DNA of 45,664 nucleotides, from the NCBI GenBank assembly GCA_002304315.1, contig NEUO01000009.1, positions 1-45,664 on the forward strand, given 5' to 3'. The stretch comes from Verrucomicrobiia bacterium Tous-C4TDCM (lineage in GTDB: Bacteria > Verrucomicrobiota > Verrucomicrobiia > Verrucomicrobiales > Akkermansiaceae). Below the pieces are notes generated by a model. It saw nothing but the letters and a program-made list of their open reading frames with translations, had not been told where the DNA came from and searched no databases. The position numbers and the translations under genes were made by a program. Positions 7,496 to 16,115 of this stretch are shown here, piece after piece (positions within the stretch are counted from its first letter, which is position 1; the number at the start of each line of letters is the position of its first letter).

Positions 7496-8191
7496 ATGGC
7501 CCCCTTCATCGCACTACTGCTCATCGTGATCGTTTCCCTGCTGTTGGTGCAGCTCGGTGCGAACGCCCTGAACCTGACCGGCATGTCGCGCTCGGCCTCG
7601 CAGTTCCAAGCGGCGTCGGCATTCTTCGGGGTGGGCTTCACCACCCGGGAGGCCGAAATGGTGGTCGAGCATCCGGTGCGGCGGCGGATCATCCTGCAAC
7701 TGATCATCGCCGGGAACATCGGCATCACTTCGGCGCTGGCGGCCCTCGTGGTCACTCTGATCCAGTCGAACCAAACCGACGCCCACTTCTGGCTGATCAT
7801 ACCGCTATTGATCGCCGGGATCGTGGGGTTCGGCCTGCTGATGAACGTCGGCTGGATCAAGCGCCCGCTCGATGCCCTGATGCGCCGTTTCCTGACCCGG
7901 GCCGGGGTGATCCGGGCGCTCGACTACGAGGTGCTGCTGCACGTCCAGGACGGCTTTTCGGTGTCGGAGGTCGAGCTGGTGGAAGGGCACCCTTTCGTCG
8001 GCCAGGCACTCGGGGCGACGAGGCCCTCCGACCGGGGGATCGTGATCTTGGGAATCCACCGCAAGGACGGGACCTTCGCCGGAGTCCCCGGCAAGCACGC
8101 GGTCCTCCATGCCGGAGACATCGCCATGATCTACGGCTCCGATGCCGCGGTGAAGCGGATGAGCGAGGGCTACGGGGCGGAATCCAAGTGA
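7496..8191 (+). CDS. Membrane protein with TrkA C-terminal (RCK_C) domain
   Basis: The 231-residue protein has an N-terminal membrane helix (about 3-25), a conserved stretch (GMSRSASQFQAASAFFGVGFTT), two more helices (about 60-85, 95-118), and a cytoplasmic RCK_C/TrkA_C domain from about 150 (VELVEGHPFVGQALG ... VPGKHAVLHAGDIAMIYG). RCK_C domains bind small ligands and gate ion transport, so a part in K+ or other cation transport is likely but not proven; the substrate is unknown. It follows plsC after 3 bases. Confidence 0.8.
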   Translation: MAPFIALLLIVIVSLLLVQLGANALNLTGMSRSASQFQAASAFFGVGFTTREAEMVVEHPVRRRIILQLIIAGNIGITSALAALVVTLIQSNQTDAHFWLIIPLLIAGIVGFGLLMNVGWIKRPLDALMRRFLTRAGVIRALDYEVLLHVQDGFSVSEVELVEGHPFVGQALGATRPSDRGIVILGIHRKDGTFAGVPGKHAVLHAGDIAMIYGSDAAVKRMSEGYGAESK

Positions 8192-8285
8192 TTCCGTGCT
8201 TGCAAACCCCGCCGTTTCCGCTTTCTTCCGCGGTCCCGATCCAGGGCAGACCGGTCAAGTTGGCGGGACTGAAAAGACTACGAAA

Positions 8286-8546
8286 ATGAGCGAAAGCACC
8301 AATATCAACCTCGCGGACTTCAAGATCCACGACACCGACACCGGCAGCGCCGATTACCAGGTCGCCCTGATGACCCAGCGGATCGTCCACCTGACGGCCC
8401 ACTTGCAGATCCACAAGAAGGACACCTCGTCCCGCCGCGGACTGCTCAAACTGGTCGCCCAGCGCCGCAAGCTGCTCGACTACGTGCGAGCCAACTCGGA
8501 AGAGCGCTACCAGAAGCTCCTGGCAGGCCTCAGCCTCCGCAAGTAA
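8286..8546 (+). CDS. rpsO: 30S ribosomal protein S15
   Basis: An 86-residue S15 with the usual landmarks: HDTDTGSADYQVALMTQRI, LTAHLQIHKKDTSSRRGLLKLVAQRRKLLDY (16S rRNA h22 binding) and NSEERYQKLLAGLSLRK. S15 is an early binder of the 30S platform. The rpsO-pnp order is widely conserved. The leader holds a small hairpin (CGGTC 8231-8235 with GACCG 8249-8253) that could serve autoregulation, but I see no proven S15 leader fold. No strong ribosome binding site precedes the ATG. Confidence 0.97.
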   Translation: MSESTNINLADFKIHDTDTGSADYQVALMTQRIVHLTAHLQIHKKDTSSRRGLLKLVAQRRKLLDYVRANSEERYQKLLAGLSLRK

Positions 8547-8560
8547 GCCCCTTTCTCCCC

Positions 8561-8588
8561 GACGGCCACGGTTCACTCCGTGGCCGTC
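8561..8588 (+). terminator. Strong hairpin between rpsO and pnp
   Basis: An 11-bp perfect stem (GACGGCCACGG with CCGTGGCCGTC) closes a 6-base loop. No T-tract follows, so it is more likely a processing or partial termination site than a full intrinsic terminator. In E. coli the rpsO-pnp gap holds an RNase III site; a similar role here is inference. Confidence 0.55.
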
Positions 8589-8726
8589 GTGCTTGAAACG
8601 GCGGGCACCGGGAAACGTTTTCCCGTCCGCCGCCGGACCCCCCCGCTTTTGAATCGGGGAACGATCCGGAACCTAACACCGCTTCCGGCATGTCGCCGGT
8701 GGCACCCACACTGAAAGATAGAAAAG

Positions 8727-10868
8727 ATGAACATCCATAAAGTCACGGGCCAGGTCGGCTCGAACCCCATTACCTTCGAAACGGGTAAAATCGCCAAGCT
8801 CGCCGATGGTGCCGTCATGGTGACCTCCGGCGAAACCGTGGTCCTCGTGACCGCCGTGTCCGCCACGAAAGTGAAATCCGGCCAGACCTGGTTCCCGCTT
8901 TCCGTCGAGTACAAGGAAAAAGCCTCCGCCGCCGGCCAGTTCCCGGGCGGCTACTTCAAGCGCGAAGGACGTCCGACCGAAAAGGAAATCCTGACCTGCC
9001 GCATGACCGACCGGCCGCTGCGCCCGCTGTTCCCGAAAGGCTACCTTTACGAAACCCAGATCATCGCGCTGCTCCTCGCCGCCGACCAGGTCAACGACTC
9101 CGACATCCTGGCGATGAACGGCGCGTCCGCCGCCCTCGCCATCTCCGACATCCCCTTCGCCGGCCCGATCGGTGCGGTGCGCGTCGGCCGCGTCGATGGT
9201 GAATTCATCATCAACCCGGTGTTCGAAGACCGCGAGCAGAGCGACCTCGACCTGATCTACGTCGGCAACAAGACCGACGTCATCATGATCGAAGGCGCCG
9301 CCAACGAGATCTCCGAAGAAGACTTCATCAAGGCCCTCCACTTCGCCCAGGGCGCGGTGACCACGCTGGTCGAAGCTCAGGAAGAACTGGTTCGCCTCGC
9401 CGGCAAGCCGAAGCGCGAATACACCGTGACCGTGGCCAAGGAAGAGCTCCTCGAGATCGGCTACGAGATCGCTGGCAGCCGCATCGAAGACGCCATCTAC
9501 GCCCCGTCCAAGGTCGAGCGTGGCAAGAAGGTCGGCGTGCTCCGCGACGAAGTGGAAGCCGCGATCAAGGCCCGCTACCCGGAGTCCACCGACTTCGACG
9601 TCGAGCAGGTCTTCGAATACATCCAGAAGAAGGCCTTCCGCATTTCCATCATGGAAAAGGGCGTGCGTGCCGACGGCCGCCAGATCGGCGATCTCCGCCC
9701 GCTGTTCGCCGAAGCCAACTCGCTGCCCCGCGTCCACGGCTCCGCCATCTTCGCCCGCGGTGAAACGCAGGCGATGGGCATCTGCACGCTGGCTCCGGCC
9801 GACGAGAAGCAGTTCTTCGACAACTACGCCGGTGGCGAGGACAGCAAGCGCTTCATCCTCCACTACAACTTCCCTCCGTTCTCGGTGGGTGAGTGCGGCC
9901 GCATGGGTGGCATCAACCGTCGCGAAATCGGCCACGGCGCGCTTGCCGAACGCTCGATCGCCCCGGTCATCCCGGACGTCGCCGATTTCCCGTACGCCAT
10001 GCGCGTCTCGTCGGAAGTCATGGAGTCCAACGGCTCCACCTCGATGGCCACGGTCTGCGCCGGCACCATGTCGCTTCTCTGCGCCGGTGTCCCGCTCAAG
10101 GCTCCGGTCGGCGGCATCTCCGTCGGTCTGGTGACCGAGTGGAATGACGACGGCACCATGAAGTCCCACAAGGCGCTGCTCGACATCATCGGTTCCGAAG
10201 ACTTCTACGGTGACATGGACTTCAAGCTCTGTGGCACCGACGCCGGCGTCACCGGTTACCAGCTCGACCTGAAGCTCGCCGGTCTCCCGATGGCGATCCT
10301 CGAGGAAGCCATCCACATGGCCAAGGCCGCCCGCACCACGATCATCGCCAAGATGACCGAAGCCGTGTCCGGTCCGCAGGAGCTCAGCGCCCACGCGCCG
10401 CGCATCGTGTCCGTCAAGATCCCCGCCGACCGCATCGGCGAGCTCATCGGGCCTGGTGGCAAGAACATCAAGGGCATCCAGGCGGAGTCCGGCGCCGACA
10501 TCAACATCGAGGACGACGGCACCGTTCACATCTACGCTTCCAAGCAGGAAGGCCTGGAGCGTGCGAAGGCGCTGATCGACCGGATGTTCCAGGAGATCGA
10601 AGTCGGCAAGGTCTACACCGGCAAGGTGGTCAGCATCACCAACTTCGGTGCCTTCATGGAAGTGCTCCCCGGCAAGGACGGCCTGATCCACGTTTCCGAG
10701 CTGGCCGAAGGCCGCACCGAGAACGTCGAGGACATCGTCAAGAAGGGCGACATCATCACCGCCAAGTGCATGGGCGTGGATGAAAAGGGCCGCGTCAAGA
10801 TGAGCCGCCGCGCGGTGCTTCGCGACGAGAAGGCCAAGGCCGCCGAGGGCGAGCCTGCCCAAGGTTGA
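8727..10868 (+). CDS. pnp: Polynucleotide phosphorylase
   Basis: This 713-residue 3'-5' exoribonuclease degrades RNA with phosphate and is a core degradosome enzyme. Domains in order: first RNase PH-like domain (about 5-140), helical linker, second and catalytic RNase PH-like domain (about 310-540, with FPPFSVGECGRMGG and the Asp pair in DFYGDMDFK), KH domain (about 555-610, IGPGGKNIKGI as the GxxG loop), S1 domain (about 620-690, GKVYTGKVVSITNFGAF). All are intact. The usual long acidic tail is short (ends AEGEPAQG). An overlapping opposite-strand reading frame is a mirror effect of GC-rich codons. Confidence 0.98.
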   Translation: MNIHKVTGQVGSNPITFETGKIAKLADGAVMVTSGETVVLVTAVSATKVKSGQTWFPLSVEYKEKASAAGQFPGGYFKREGRPTEKEILTCRMTDRPLRPLFPKGYLYETQIIALLLAADQVNDSDILAMNGASAALAISDIPFAGPIGAVRVGRVDGEFIINPVFEDREQSDLDLIYVGNKTDVIMIEGAANEISEEDFIKALHFAQGAVTTLVEAQEELVRLAGKPKREYTVTVAKEELLEIGYEIAGSRIEDAIYAPSKVERGKKVGVLRDEVEAAIKARYPESTDFDVEQVFEYIQKKAFRISIMEKGVRADGRQIGDLRPLFAEANSLPRVHGSAIFARGETQAMGICTLAPADEKQFFDNYAGGEDSKRFILHYNFPPFSVGECGRMGGINRREIGHGALAERSIAPVIPDVADFPYAMRVSSEVMESNGSTSMATVCAGTMSLLCAGVPLKAPVGGISVGLVTEWNDDGTMKSHKALLDIIGSEDFYGDMDFKLCGTDAGVTGYQLDLKLAGLPMAILEEAIHMAKAARTTIIAKMTEAVSGPQELSAHAPRIVSVKIPADRIGELIGPGGKNIKGIQAESGADINIEDDGTVHIYASKQEGLERAKALIDRMFQEIEVGKVYTGKVVSITNFGAFMEVLPGKDGLIHVSELAEGRTENVEDIVKKGDIITAKCMGVDEKGRVKMSRRAVLRDEKAKAAEGEPAQG

Positions 10869-10885
10869 TCGCACCGACTCATTCC

Positions 10886-10921
10886 AAAGCCCGGTCTTCC
10901 GCAAGGGGGGCCGGGCTTTTT
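10886..10921 (+). terminator. Rho-independent terminator of pnp
   Basis: A 9-bp perfect stem, AAAGCCCGG (10886-10894) with CCGGGCTTT (10911-10919), runs into a T-tract. It lies 17 bases after the pnp stop. Confidence 0.9.
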
Positions 10922-10925
10922 CGTG

Positions 10926-11085
10926 GAGTGTCGCGTTGAGGGGAGTGTCGCCTTGACGGCGACATGGCACGGACGAGCGGCATTCTGCCGCCCGTTGCCT
11001 TCCGTGTCGCGTGGCTGAAAGCCGCCCGACCATCGTCATGTCGCCTTCAAGGCGACACTCCTATCGAAGGCGACACTACGATCTA
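10926..11085. repeat. Paired palindromes between pnp and galK
   Basis: Two REP-like units face each other: GGAGTGTCGCCTTGACGGCG (start about 10942) and its near reverse complement ending at about 11062. Each contains its own TGTCGCC/GGCGACA hairpin. Partial extra copies sit at about 10926 and 11067-11080. On the minus strand the outer unit begins GTAGTGTCGCC, so a GTAG tetranucleotide precedes the hairpin as in classic REP elements. Confidence 0.75.
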
Positions 11086-11095
11086 AGGGAGTCCC

Positions 11096-12274
11096 CTAAA
11101 TCAAGTGCGCGCCGAGCGACGGCCGCGAGGCGAAGATCTGCGGAGTGATGCCGGTGGCTTCGTGATATTTGTTCGAAAGCGTGGCGGCGATCTCGCGGGC
11201 CTTGCTGGATTCGCAGAGGGTGACGGTGGAGCCGCCGAAACCGCCCCCGGTCATGCGGGCGCCGATGACCCCGCCGCTGCGGCCGATGGCGCGGGCGATC
11301 TCGACCATGAGGTCGAGCTCCACGCAGGAGACTTCGAAGTCATCGCGCAAGGAATCGTGGCTGGCGGCCATGAGCGGGCCGAGCGCTTCGAAGTCGTTCT
11401 TCGCGAGGGCTTCCGCCGCGGCAATGGTGCGGGCGATCTCGCCGACGACGTGGCGTGAGCGGCGGTTGACGGGATCGCCGAGGGCGTCCCAACGCGCTTC
11501 GACATCGGCGAGGGTGGCGCCGCGCCACGAAGGCTTGCCGATCACGGCGAGGCCGTCCTCGGTGTTCTTGCGGCGGGCCGCGTAGCCGCCGTCGGACAGC
11601 TCGTGATGGACCATCGTGTTGGCGATCAGCACCGTGAGGTCGGGGTTTTCAAACGGCACCAGCTCGGGTTCGCCGGTCTGACAGTCGATCAGGATCAGGC
11701 GGCTCGGCTTGCCGAAGGCGGAGGCGAACTGGTCCATGATGCCGCAGGGCACGCCGGCGAAATCGTGCTCCGCCTTCTGGCAGAGCAGCGCCTTTTCCTT
11801 GGTGTCGAGCACGGTGTCGACCAGGCCTTCGAGCAAGGTGGCGACGCAGCATTCAAGGGCGGCGGAGGAGGAGAGTCCGGCACCTCCGGGAACCGAGGAC
11901 AGGATGTAGGCGTCGAAACCCGGCAGGTGATGGCCGCGCTGTTGGAAGCCTTGGAAGACGCCACGCAGGTAGTTGGCCCACTTCGGCGCGGAGATTTCCT
12001 GCGGGATGTTCAGGGGCAGGATCGCCGGTTCACCACCGAGGGCGGTGGCGACACGGGCTTCGCTCGTCCCGTTGAGCGCGGCGGCGATCACGATGTAGCG
12101 GTCGATCGCGAACGGCATCACGAAGCCGTCGCAGTAGTCGATGTGTTCGCCGATCAGGTTGACGCGACCGGGCGCGGCGGCGGTCACGGTGGCGTCGATG
12201 CCGAAGTGTTCCCGGAGGCCGGCGGCGGCATCGGAGGCGAGATCGGCGAGGGATGGGGCGAGGTCGAGGGGCAT
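11096..12274 (-). CDS. galK: Galactokinase
   Basis: The 392-residue GHMP kinase phosphorylates galactose to galactose-1-phosphate with ATP, the first Leloir step after mutarotation. All three GHMP motifs are visible: GRVNLIGEHIDY (36-47, galactokinase signature), PGGAGLSSSAALE (about 128-140, ATP binding) and GARMTGGGFGGS (about 342-353). GIMDQFASAFG contains the catalytic Asp. It lies downstream of the SGLT-like symporter but behind a terminator (12369-12396), so it may rely on read-through or its own promoter. No galT is present in the window. Confidence 0.96.
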   Translation of the reverse strand: MPLDLAPSLADLASDAAAGLREHFGIDATVTAAAPGRVNLIGEHIDYCDGFVMPFAIDRYIVIAAALNGTSEARVATALGGEPAILPLNIPQEISAPKWANYLRGVFQGFQQRGHHLPGFDAYILSSVPGGAGLSSSAALECCVATLLEGLVDTVLDTKEKALLCQKAEHDFAGVPCGIMDQFASAFGKPSRLILIDCQTGEPELVPFENPDLTVLIANTMVHHELSDGGYAARRKNTEDGLAVIGKPSWRGATLADVEARWDALGDPVNRRSRHVVGEIARTIAAAEALAKNDFEALGPLMAASHDSLRDDFEVSCVELDLMVEIARAIGRSGGVIGARMTGGGFGGSTVTLCESSKAREIAATLSNKYHEATGITPQIFASRPSLGAHLI

Positions 12275-12368
12275 GGGATGACTGGGCGGAAGGGTGTTGA
12301 AATCCCCGCAACAGGCAAAGGGGAAAACTTGTCCTCGTTTGCCGCAGGTTGGGGGGCGCAGAAAGAAG

Positions 12369-12396
12369 AGGCCCCGCCCGGGTTCGGGAGGGGCCT
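12369..12396 (-). terminator. Intrinsic terminator after the symporter gene
   Basis: Stem AGGCCCC (12369-12375) with GGGGCCT (12390-12396), extended inward by CCCG/CGGG (12377-12380, 12385-12388). Read on the minus strand, the stem is followed by a pyrimidine- and T-rich stretch (TCTTCTTTC). It sits 28 bases after the symporter stop. Confidence 0.8.
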
Positions 12397-12424
12397 TTGG
12401 AGGAATCGGGAATCTCCGAGCTCT

Positions 12425-14335
12425 CTACCAGAAGACGATGTAGAGCCCGAGCGTGATCAGGATCAGGATGCCACCGACCAGCTTGGCGCCCTTCGATTCG
12501 TCGAGGTCCATGGTGGTGTTGACCTTGAACTCGAAGCGCTCCGGCAGCGGTTTGATCAGGGCGATGATCCACATCAGGATCAGCACCGCGAAGAAGCAGA
12601 CGCCCATCGCGTCGAGGAAGGCCAGCGAGGTATACGTATCGAGTGCCCAGTAGAGGATCGGGTTGATCACCAGGCCGGCCACCCCGCACATCCATCCGCC
12701 GCGGCGGTTCAGCATGCCGAAAACGAACACGGCGAGGATGCCCGGCGAGGCGTAACCCTGGAACTGCTGGATGTATTTGAAGATGGATCCGAACTTGTCG
12801 AGGTTCGGGGCCAGCAGGCAGCCGATCACCGCGAACACGCCCACCGAAACGCGGCCGGCGAAAACCAGGCCCTTCTGGGTCGACTGCGGGCTGATGTAGC
12901 GCTGGTAGATGTCCATCGTGAAGATGGTCGATGCGGCGTTGAGCACGGCGGCCAGCGAGCTGACGATGGCACCCATCAGGGCGGCGATGATGAAACCGCG
13001 GATGCCGGTGCCTTCGGGCAGCAGGTTGCGCATCAGCAGGGTGAGCGCTGCGTCATACTTGTAGCCTTGGATCGGGTGCAGCTTGAGTTTCTCGTCGGCC
13101 AGAGCCGCCTTTTCGAGCGCGGCGGGGATCAGGGCAAAGCGCTGTTCCTCGGTGATCGCGGCGGGGTTGATGCCCTCGATGCTGATTCCTTTCGCCGCGA
13201 GAACCGCGAGGTTATGGGCGTCGATCGCGGCGGCCTGCTCCTTGTTGAAGCGGGCCCACTGGATGCCTGAGATGAACGCGTGACCGGACTCCGGCTTGCC
13301 CAGGTTTTCCTCCAAAGCGGTCCACTCCGCGGCGTTCTTGCGCTGGTCGATCTCCTTGAGCTCGCCGCTGTAGAGGTTGAAGGCGATGATGCCGGGGATC
13401 ACCACGATGAAGGGGATGAGCAGCTTCATGCCCGCCGCGAACACGATGCCCTTCTGGCCCTGGCGCAGCGACTTGGAACCGAGGGTCCGCTGGGTGATGT
13501 ACTGGTTGAGGCCCCAGTAGTAGAAATTCGGGATCCACAGGCCCAGGAAGATGGCGGAAATCGGGATGTTCTTGTCCCACTGAGGAAGCGCCATGTGCAT
13601 TTTCTCGTGGTTCAGCGCCATGAGCTTTTCGAGCGCTCCGGCGTCGTCCGCGACCGGACGGGGATTGACGCCGCCGGGCATGAGGTCGGCGACGGCGGTG
13701 GAGCCGAGCTTGTCCATGGCATACCAGGTGATGATCGCAGCACCGATCATCAGGGCGATGCCCTGGATCAGGTCGGCCCAGGCCGAGGCGTTGAGGCCGC
13801 CTGCGGCGATGTAAACCGCGGCCATCATGCCGATCGTCCAGCACCAGCCGGTGAGTCCCAGGTCGAGGAAGCTGTGTCCGGTGAAGAGCTCGCTCATCGT
13901 GAGCGCCCCGAGGTAGATCACGCCGGTAAGCGAAACGAAGATCAGCAGGACCATCGTCATGAAGGCCATGATCGCCCGGGTGGCGTCGCCGAAGCGCTGC
14001 TGGAAGAATTGCGGCATCGTGAAGATGCCGGTGCGCAGGAAATACGGCAGGAAGAAGAACGCGACCACGGAGAGGGTCACGGCGGCCATCCACTCGTAGC
14101 TGGCGATGGCCAGGCCGAGGTAGTCCGCGGCCTGGCCGGACATGCCGACGAGCTGCTCGGAGGAAATGTTCGCGGCGATCAGCGAGATGCCGATCAGCCA
14201 CCACATGAGGCCGCGGCCGGCCAGGAAGTAGGACTCGGAGTCCTTGCCTTCGCCTTTCGATTTGTAGAGGCCCAGTCCGATGACCGCGGCGATGAAGGCA
14301 AGGAAGACGACGATGTCGATGGTGGAGAAACTCAT
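12425..14335 (-). CDS. SGLT-type sodium/galactose (sugar) symporter
   Basis: This 636-residue member of the sodium:solute symporter family closely resembles Vibrio vSGLT along its length (ESYFLAGRGLMWWLIGISLI; FYYWGLNQYITQRTL; AIVSSLAAVLNAASTIFTMDIY; LYIVFW at the C-terminus). Residues that bind galactose in vSGLT have counterparts: Gln in SSEQLVGMSG, Glu in IASYEWM, Asn/Tyr in IPNFYYWGLNQ, and Gln in YIQQFQGYASPG. With galM upstream and galK downstream, galactose is the likely substrate. About 14 helices are expected. Residues about 325-420 form a hydrophilic loop some 65 residues longer than in vSGLT, which accounts for the greater total length. Confidence 0.93.
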   Translation of the reverse strand: MSFSTIDIVVFLAFIAAVIGLGLYKSKGEGKDSESYFLAGRGLMWWLIGISLIAANISSEQLVGMSGQAADYLGLAIASYEWMAAVTLSVVAFFFLPYFLRTGIFTMPQFFQQRFGDATRAIMAFMTMVLLIFVSLTGVIYLGALTMSELFTGHSFLDLGLTGWCWTIGMMAAVYIAAGGLNASAWADLIQGIALMIGAAIITWYAMDKLGSTAVADLMPGGVNPRPVADDAGALEKLMALNHEKMHMALPQWDKNIPISAIFLGLWIPNFYYWGLNQYITQRTLGSKSLRQGQKGIVFAAGMKLLIPFIVVIPGIIAFNLYSGELKEIDQRKNAAEWTALEENLGKPESGHAFISGIQWARFNKEQAAAIDAHNLAVLAAKGISIEGINPAAITEEQRFALIPAALEKAALADEKLKLHPIQGYKYDAALTLLMRNLLPEGTGIRGFIIAALMGAIVSSLAAVLNAASTIFTMDIYQRYISPQSTQKGLVFAGRVSVGVFAVIGCLLAPNLDKFGSIFKYIQQFQGYASPGILAVFVFGMLNRRGGWMCGVAGLVINPILYWALDTYTSLAFLDAMGVCFFAVLILMWIIALIKPLPERFEFKVNTTMDLDESKGAKLVGGILILITLGLYIVFW

Positions 14336-14458
14336 GGGTCAGGCGTTGGTTTTTCTTGGGAGGAAACTATTTCAGGGAAGGCACCCGTCTCTAGCAAGGC
14401 GCTAGTGTGTGTTCCCCATGTCCAGGGTGGCGCTCGGGGAAGCTCGGATATCCTCTCC

Positions 14459-15607
14459 TCACTCGGCGGAAAACTTGTGCACCATCACGTGGGTGTAGGT
14501 CTCGCCCGGCTTGAGCACCGCACTGGGGAAGGACGGCTGGTTCGGCGCGTCGGGGAAGTTCTCGGTTTCGAGGCAGAGGGCGGTGCGGTGGGCATACTTC
14601 ACGCCGCCTTTGCCGTTCGCGGTGCCATCGAGGAAATTGCCGCCGTAAAACTGGATCGCCGGCTTGTCGGTTGAGATCTCCAGCACGCGGCCGCTCTTGG
14701 GGTCCTTGAGGCGGGCGGCCAGGCGGATGCCGGACTTCGGAGTCAGCACCCAGGCGTGGTCGTAGCCGCCGCCGAACTTGAGGGCTTCGAAGTCCGCGCC
14801 GACGCGGTCACCGATCACGGTCGGCTGGGTGAAATCCATCGGGGTGTCCGCCACCGGGGCGAGCGCGCCGGTCGGGATCAGGCCGACATTGGTAAGCAGG
14901 AATTTGTCGGCATCCAGCATCAGGACGTGATCGTTGATCGAGGTGCCCGGATCCCCGCTGAGGTTCCAGTAACTGTGGTGGACGATGTTGAGAACGGTCG
15001 GCGCGTCGGTGGTGGCGCTTGCTTCCCATTTCAGCTCGTTGGCATCGGTCAGGGTGTAGGTCACCTTGGTGGTGAGGGTGCCGGGATAGCCTTCCTCGCC
15101 GTCCTTGGAGACGTAGGTGAAGGTCACCGAGTTGCTCGCCTCGTTGGCTTCGCCGGTCCACATGACCTTGTTGAAGCCGACATTTCCGCCGTGGAGGTGG
15201 CAGGGGATGCCGCCGGGCTCGTTGTTGGCGGCGAGGGTGTATTCCTTGCCGTCGAGGGTGAACCTGCCGTCCTTGATGCGGTTGCCGAAGCGGCCGACGG
15301 TCGCGCCGAAGTAGGGGTTTTCCTTGGAAAGATAGCCGTCCGGGCTGTCGAAGCCGTGGGTCACGTCGGCCAGCTTGCCGGCCTTGTCGGGGACTTCCAT
15401 GGAAACCAGCGTCGCGCCCAGGTCGGTGAGTTTGGCCCGCAGGCCGTTCGAGTTGGTGAGGGTGAAGAGCTTGGCCTCGCGGCCGTCGGGGAGTTTGCCA
15501 AAGGTATTCACGGGGATCTTGGAGTCGGAGCCGGAAGCTGCGCCGGGCTTTCCGCAACTGGCAAGGCAGGCGGCAGCCATTAAAGTAACGAGAGGGATGG
15601 TTTTCAT
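14459..15607 (-). CDS. galM: Aldose 1-epimerase (galactose mutarotase), lipoprotein form
   Basis: This 382-residue mutarotase interconverts alpha and beta sugar anomers. It has a lipoprotein signal peptide (MKTIPLVTLMAAACLASC), so it would act outside the cytoplasmic membrane, before uptake by the neighbouring symporter. Family motifs: GATLVSMEVPDKAGK, NPYFGATVGRFGNRI, CHLHGGNVGFNKVMW (His), VLNIVHHSYWNLSG (catalytic His), GGGYDHAWVL, and TALCLETENFPDAPNQPSFPS with the catalytic Glu. An in-frame opening upstream (to 15832) lacks a signal peptide, so I took the ATG at 15607. The symporter gene follows after 123 bases in the same direction. Confidence 0.95.
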   Translation of the reverse strand: MKTIPLVTLMAAACLASCGKPGAASGSDSKIPVNTFGKLPDGREAKLFTLTNSNGLRAKLTDLGATLVSMEVPDKAGKLADVTHGFDSPDGYLSKENPYFGATVGRFGNRIKDGRFTLDGKEYTLAANNEPGGIPCHLHGGNVGFNKVMWTGEANEASNSVTFTYVSKDGEEGYPGTLTTKVTYTLTDANELKWEASATTDAPTVLNIVHHSYWNLSGDPGTSINDHVLMLDADKFLLTNVGLIPTGALAPVADTPMDFTQPTVIGDRVGADFEALKFGGGYDHAWVLTPKSGIRLAARLKDPKSGRVLEISTDKPAIQFYGGNFLDGTANGKGGVKYAHRTALCLETENFPDAPNQPSFPSAVLKPGETYTHVMVHKFSAE

Positions 15608-15767
15608 GGGTTTCTCAAACGGGGTTGAGGTTTGAAACAAGGAGGGTGGGCTGTAAATCCGAAATCCCGACTTTGTTTCTGGGTTTCTCACCTCGTCCGT
15701 TTTTCCGGCCAAAGCCCACATGTTTGGAAAACCTCCGCTCCGGCGAGGGCGCTTCGGGGGAAATGGC
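15608..15767. other. Gap upstream of galM; nothing definite
   Basis: This stretch must hold the galM promoter (minus strand) and the end of the accessory cassette. Base composition is lower in GC than the housekeeping genes. I see no gene, clear terminator or repeat. Confidence 0.4.
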
Positions 15768-16112
15768 TCACACAATTCCGAGTCCGGCTGCTCGGGCAAA
15801 CGAATACGCAAACACTGCATTCGAAATCGCACTCACGACAATGCAAGCAATCGCAGGACCCTTCATCCGCCCCCCCTTGATCGAAAGCTCACCAACGAGC
15901 GATGCGGCCAGAAGCACGAGCGACCCGAGCCAAAAAAGAAATCCAAGCAAGCCCACTGACTCGACGAACCGCAGTGACTCGGCAATCCCATAAATGTAGG
16001 CCGCCGAGAACAACGAACTCATTCCGCTTACGAGTCGGAACCTGCTTGGTTTCCCTGAGATGAAAACAAGGACCAAGCCCGAACCAGCGGCACCAATAAT
16101 CAAAAAGTGCAT
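15768..16112 (-). CDS. Small membrane protein, last gene of the accessory cassette
   Basis: The 114-residue product has about four predicted hydrophobic helices (LIIGAAGSGLVLVFIS, SSLFSAAYIYGIAES, VGLLGFLFWLGSLVLLAASLVGE, IACIVVSAISNAVFAYSFA) and no recognised family. The gene starts 3 bases after the stop of the 302-residue gene upstream, so it belongs to the same transcript. Its GC content is below that of the flanking housekeeping genes. A small polytopic protein at the end of a secreted-protein cassette would fit an immunity or membrane-chaperone role, but this is only inference from position. Confidence 0.6.
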   Translation of the reverse strand: MHFLIIGAAGSGLVLVFISGKPSRFRLVSGMSSLFSAAYIYGIAESLRFVESVGLLGFLFWLGSLVLLAASLVGELSIKGGRMKGPAIACIVVSAISNAVFAYSFARAAGLGIV

Positions 16113-16115
16113 GAG

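Noticed and set aside
14412-14441. Terminator after galM (TTCCCC/GGGGAA)
   Set aside because: The stem is only six bases with a long loop and no T-tract on the minus strand.
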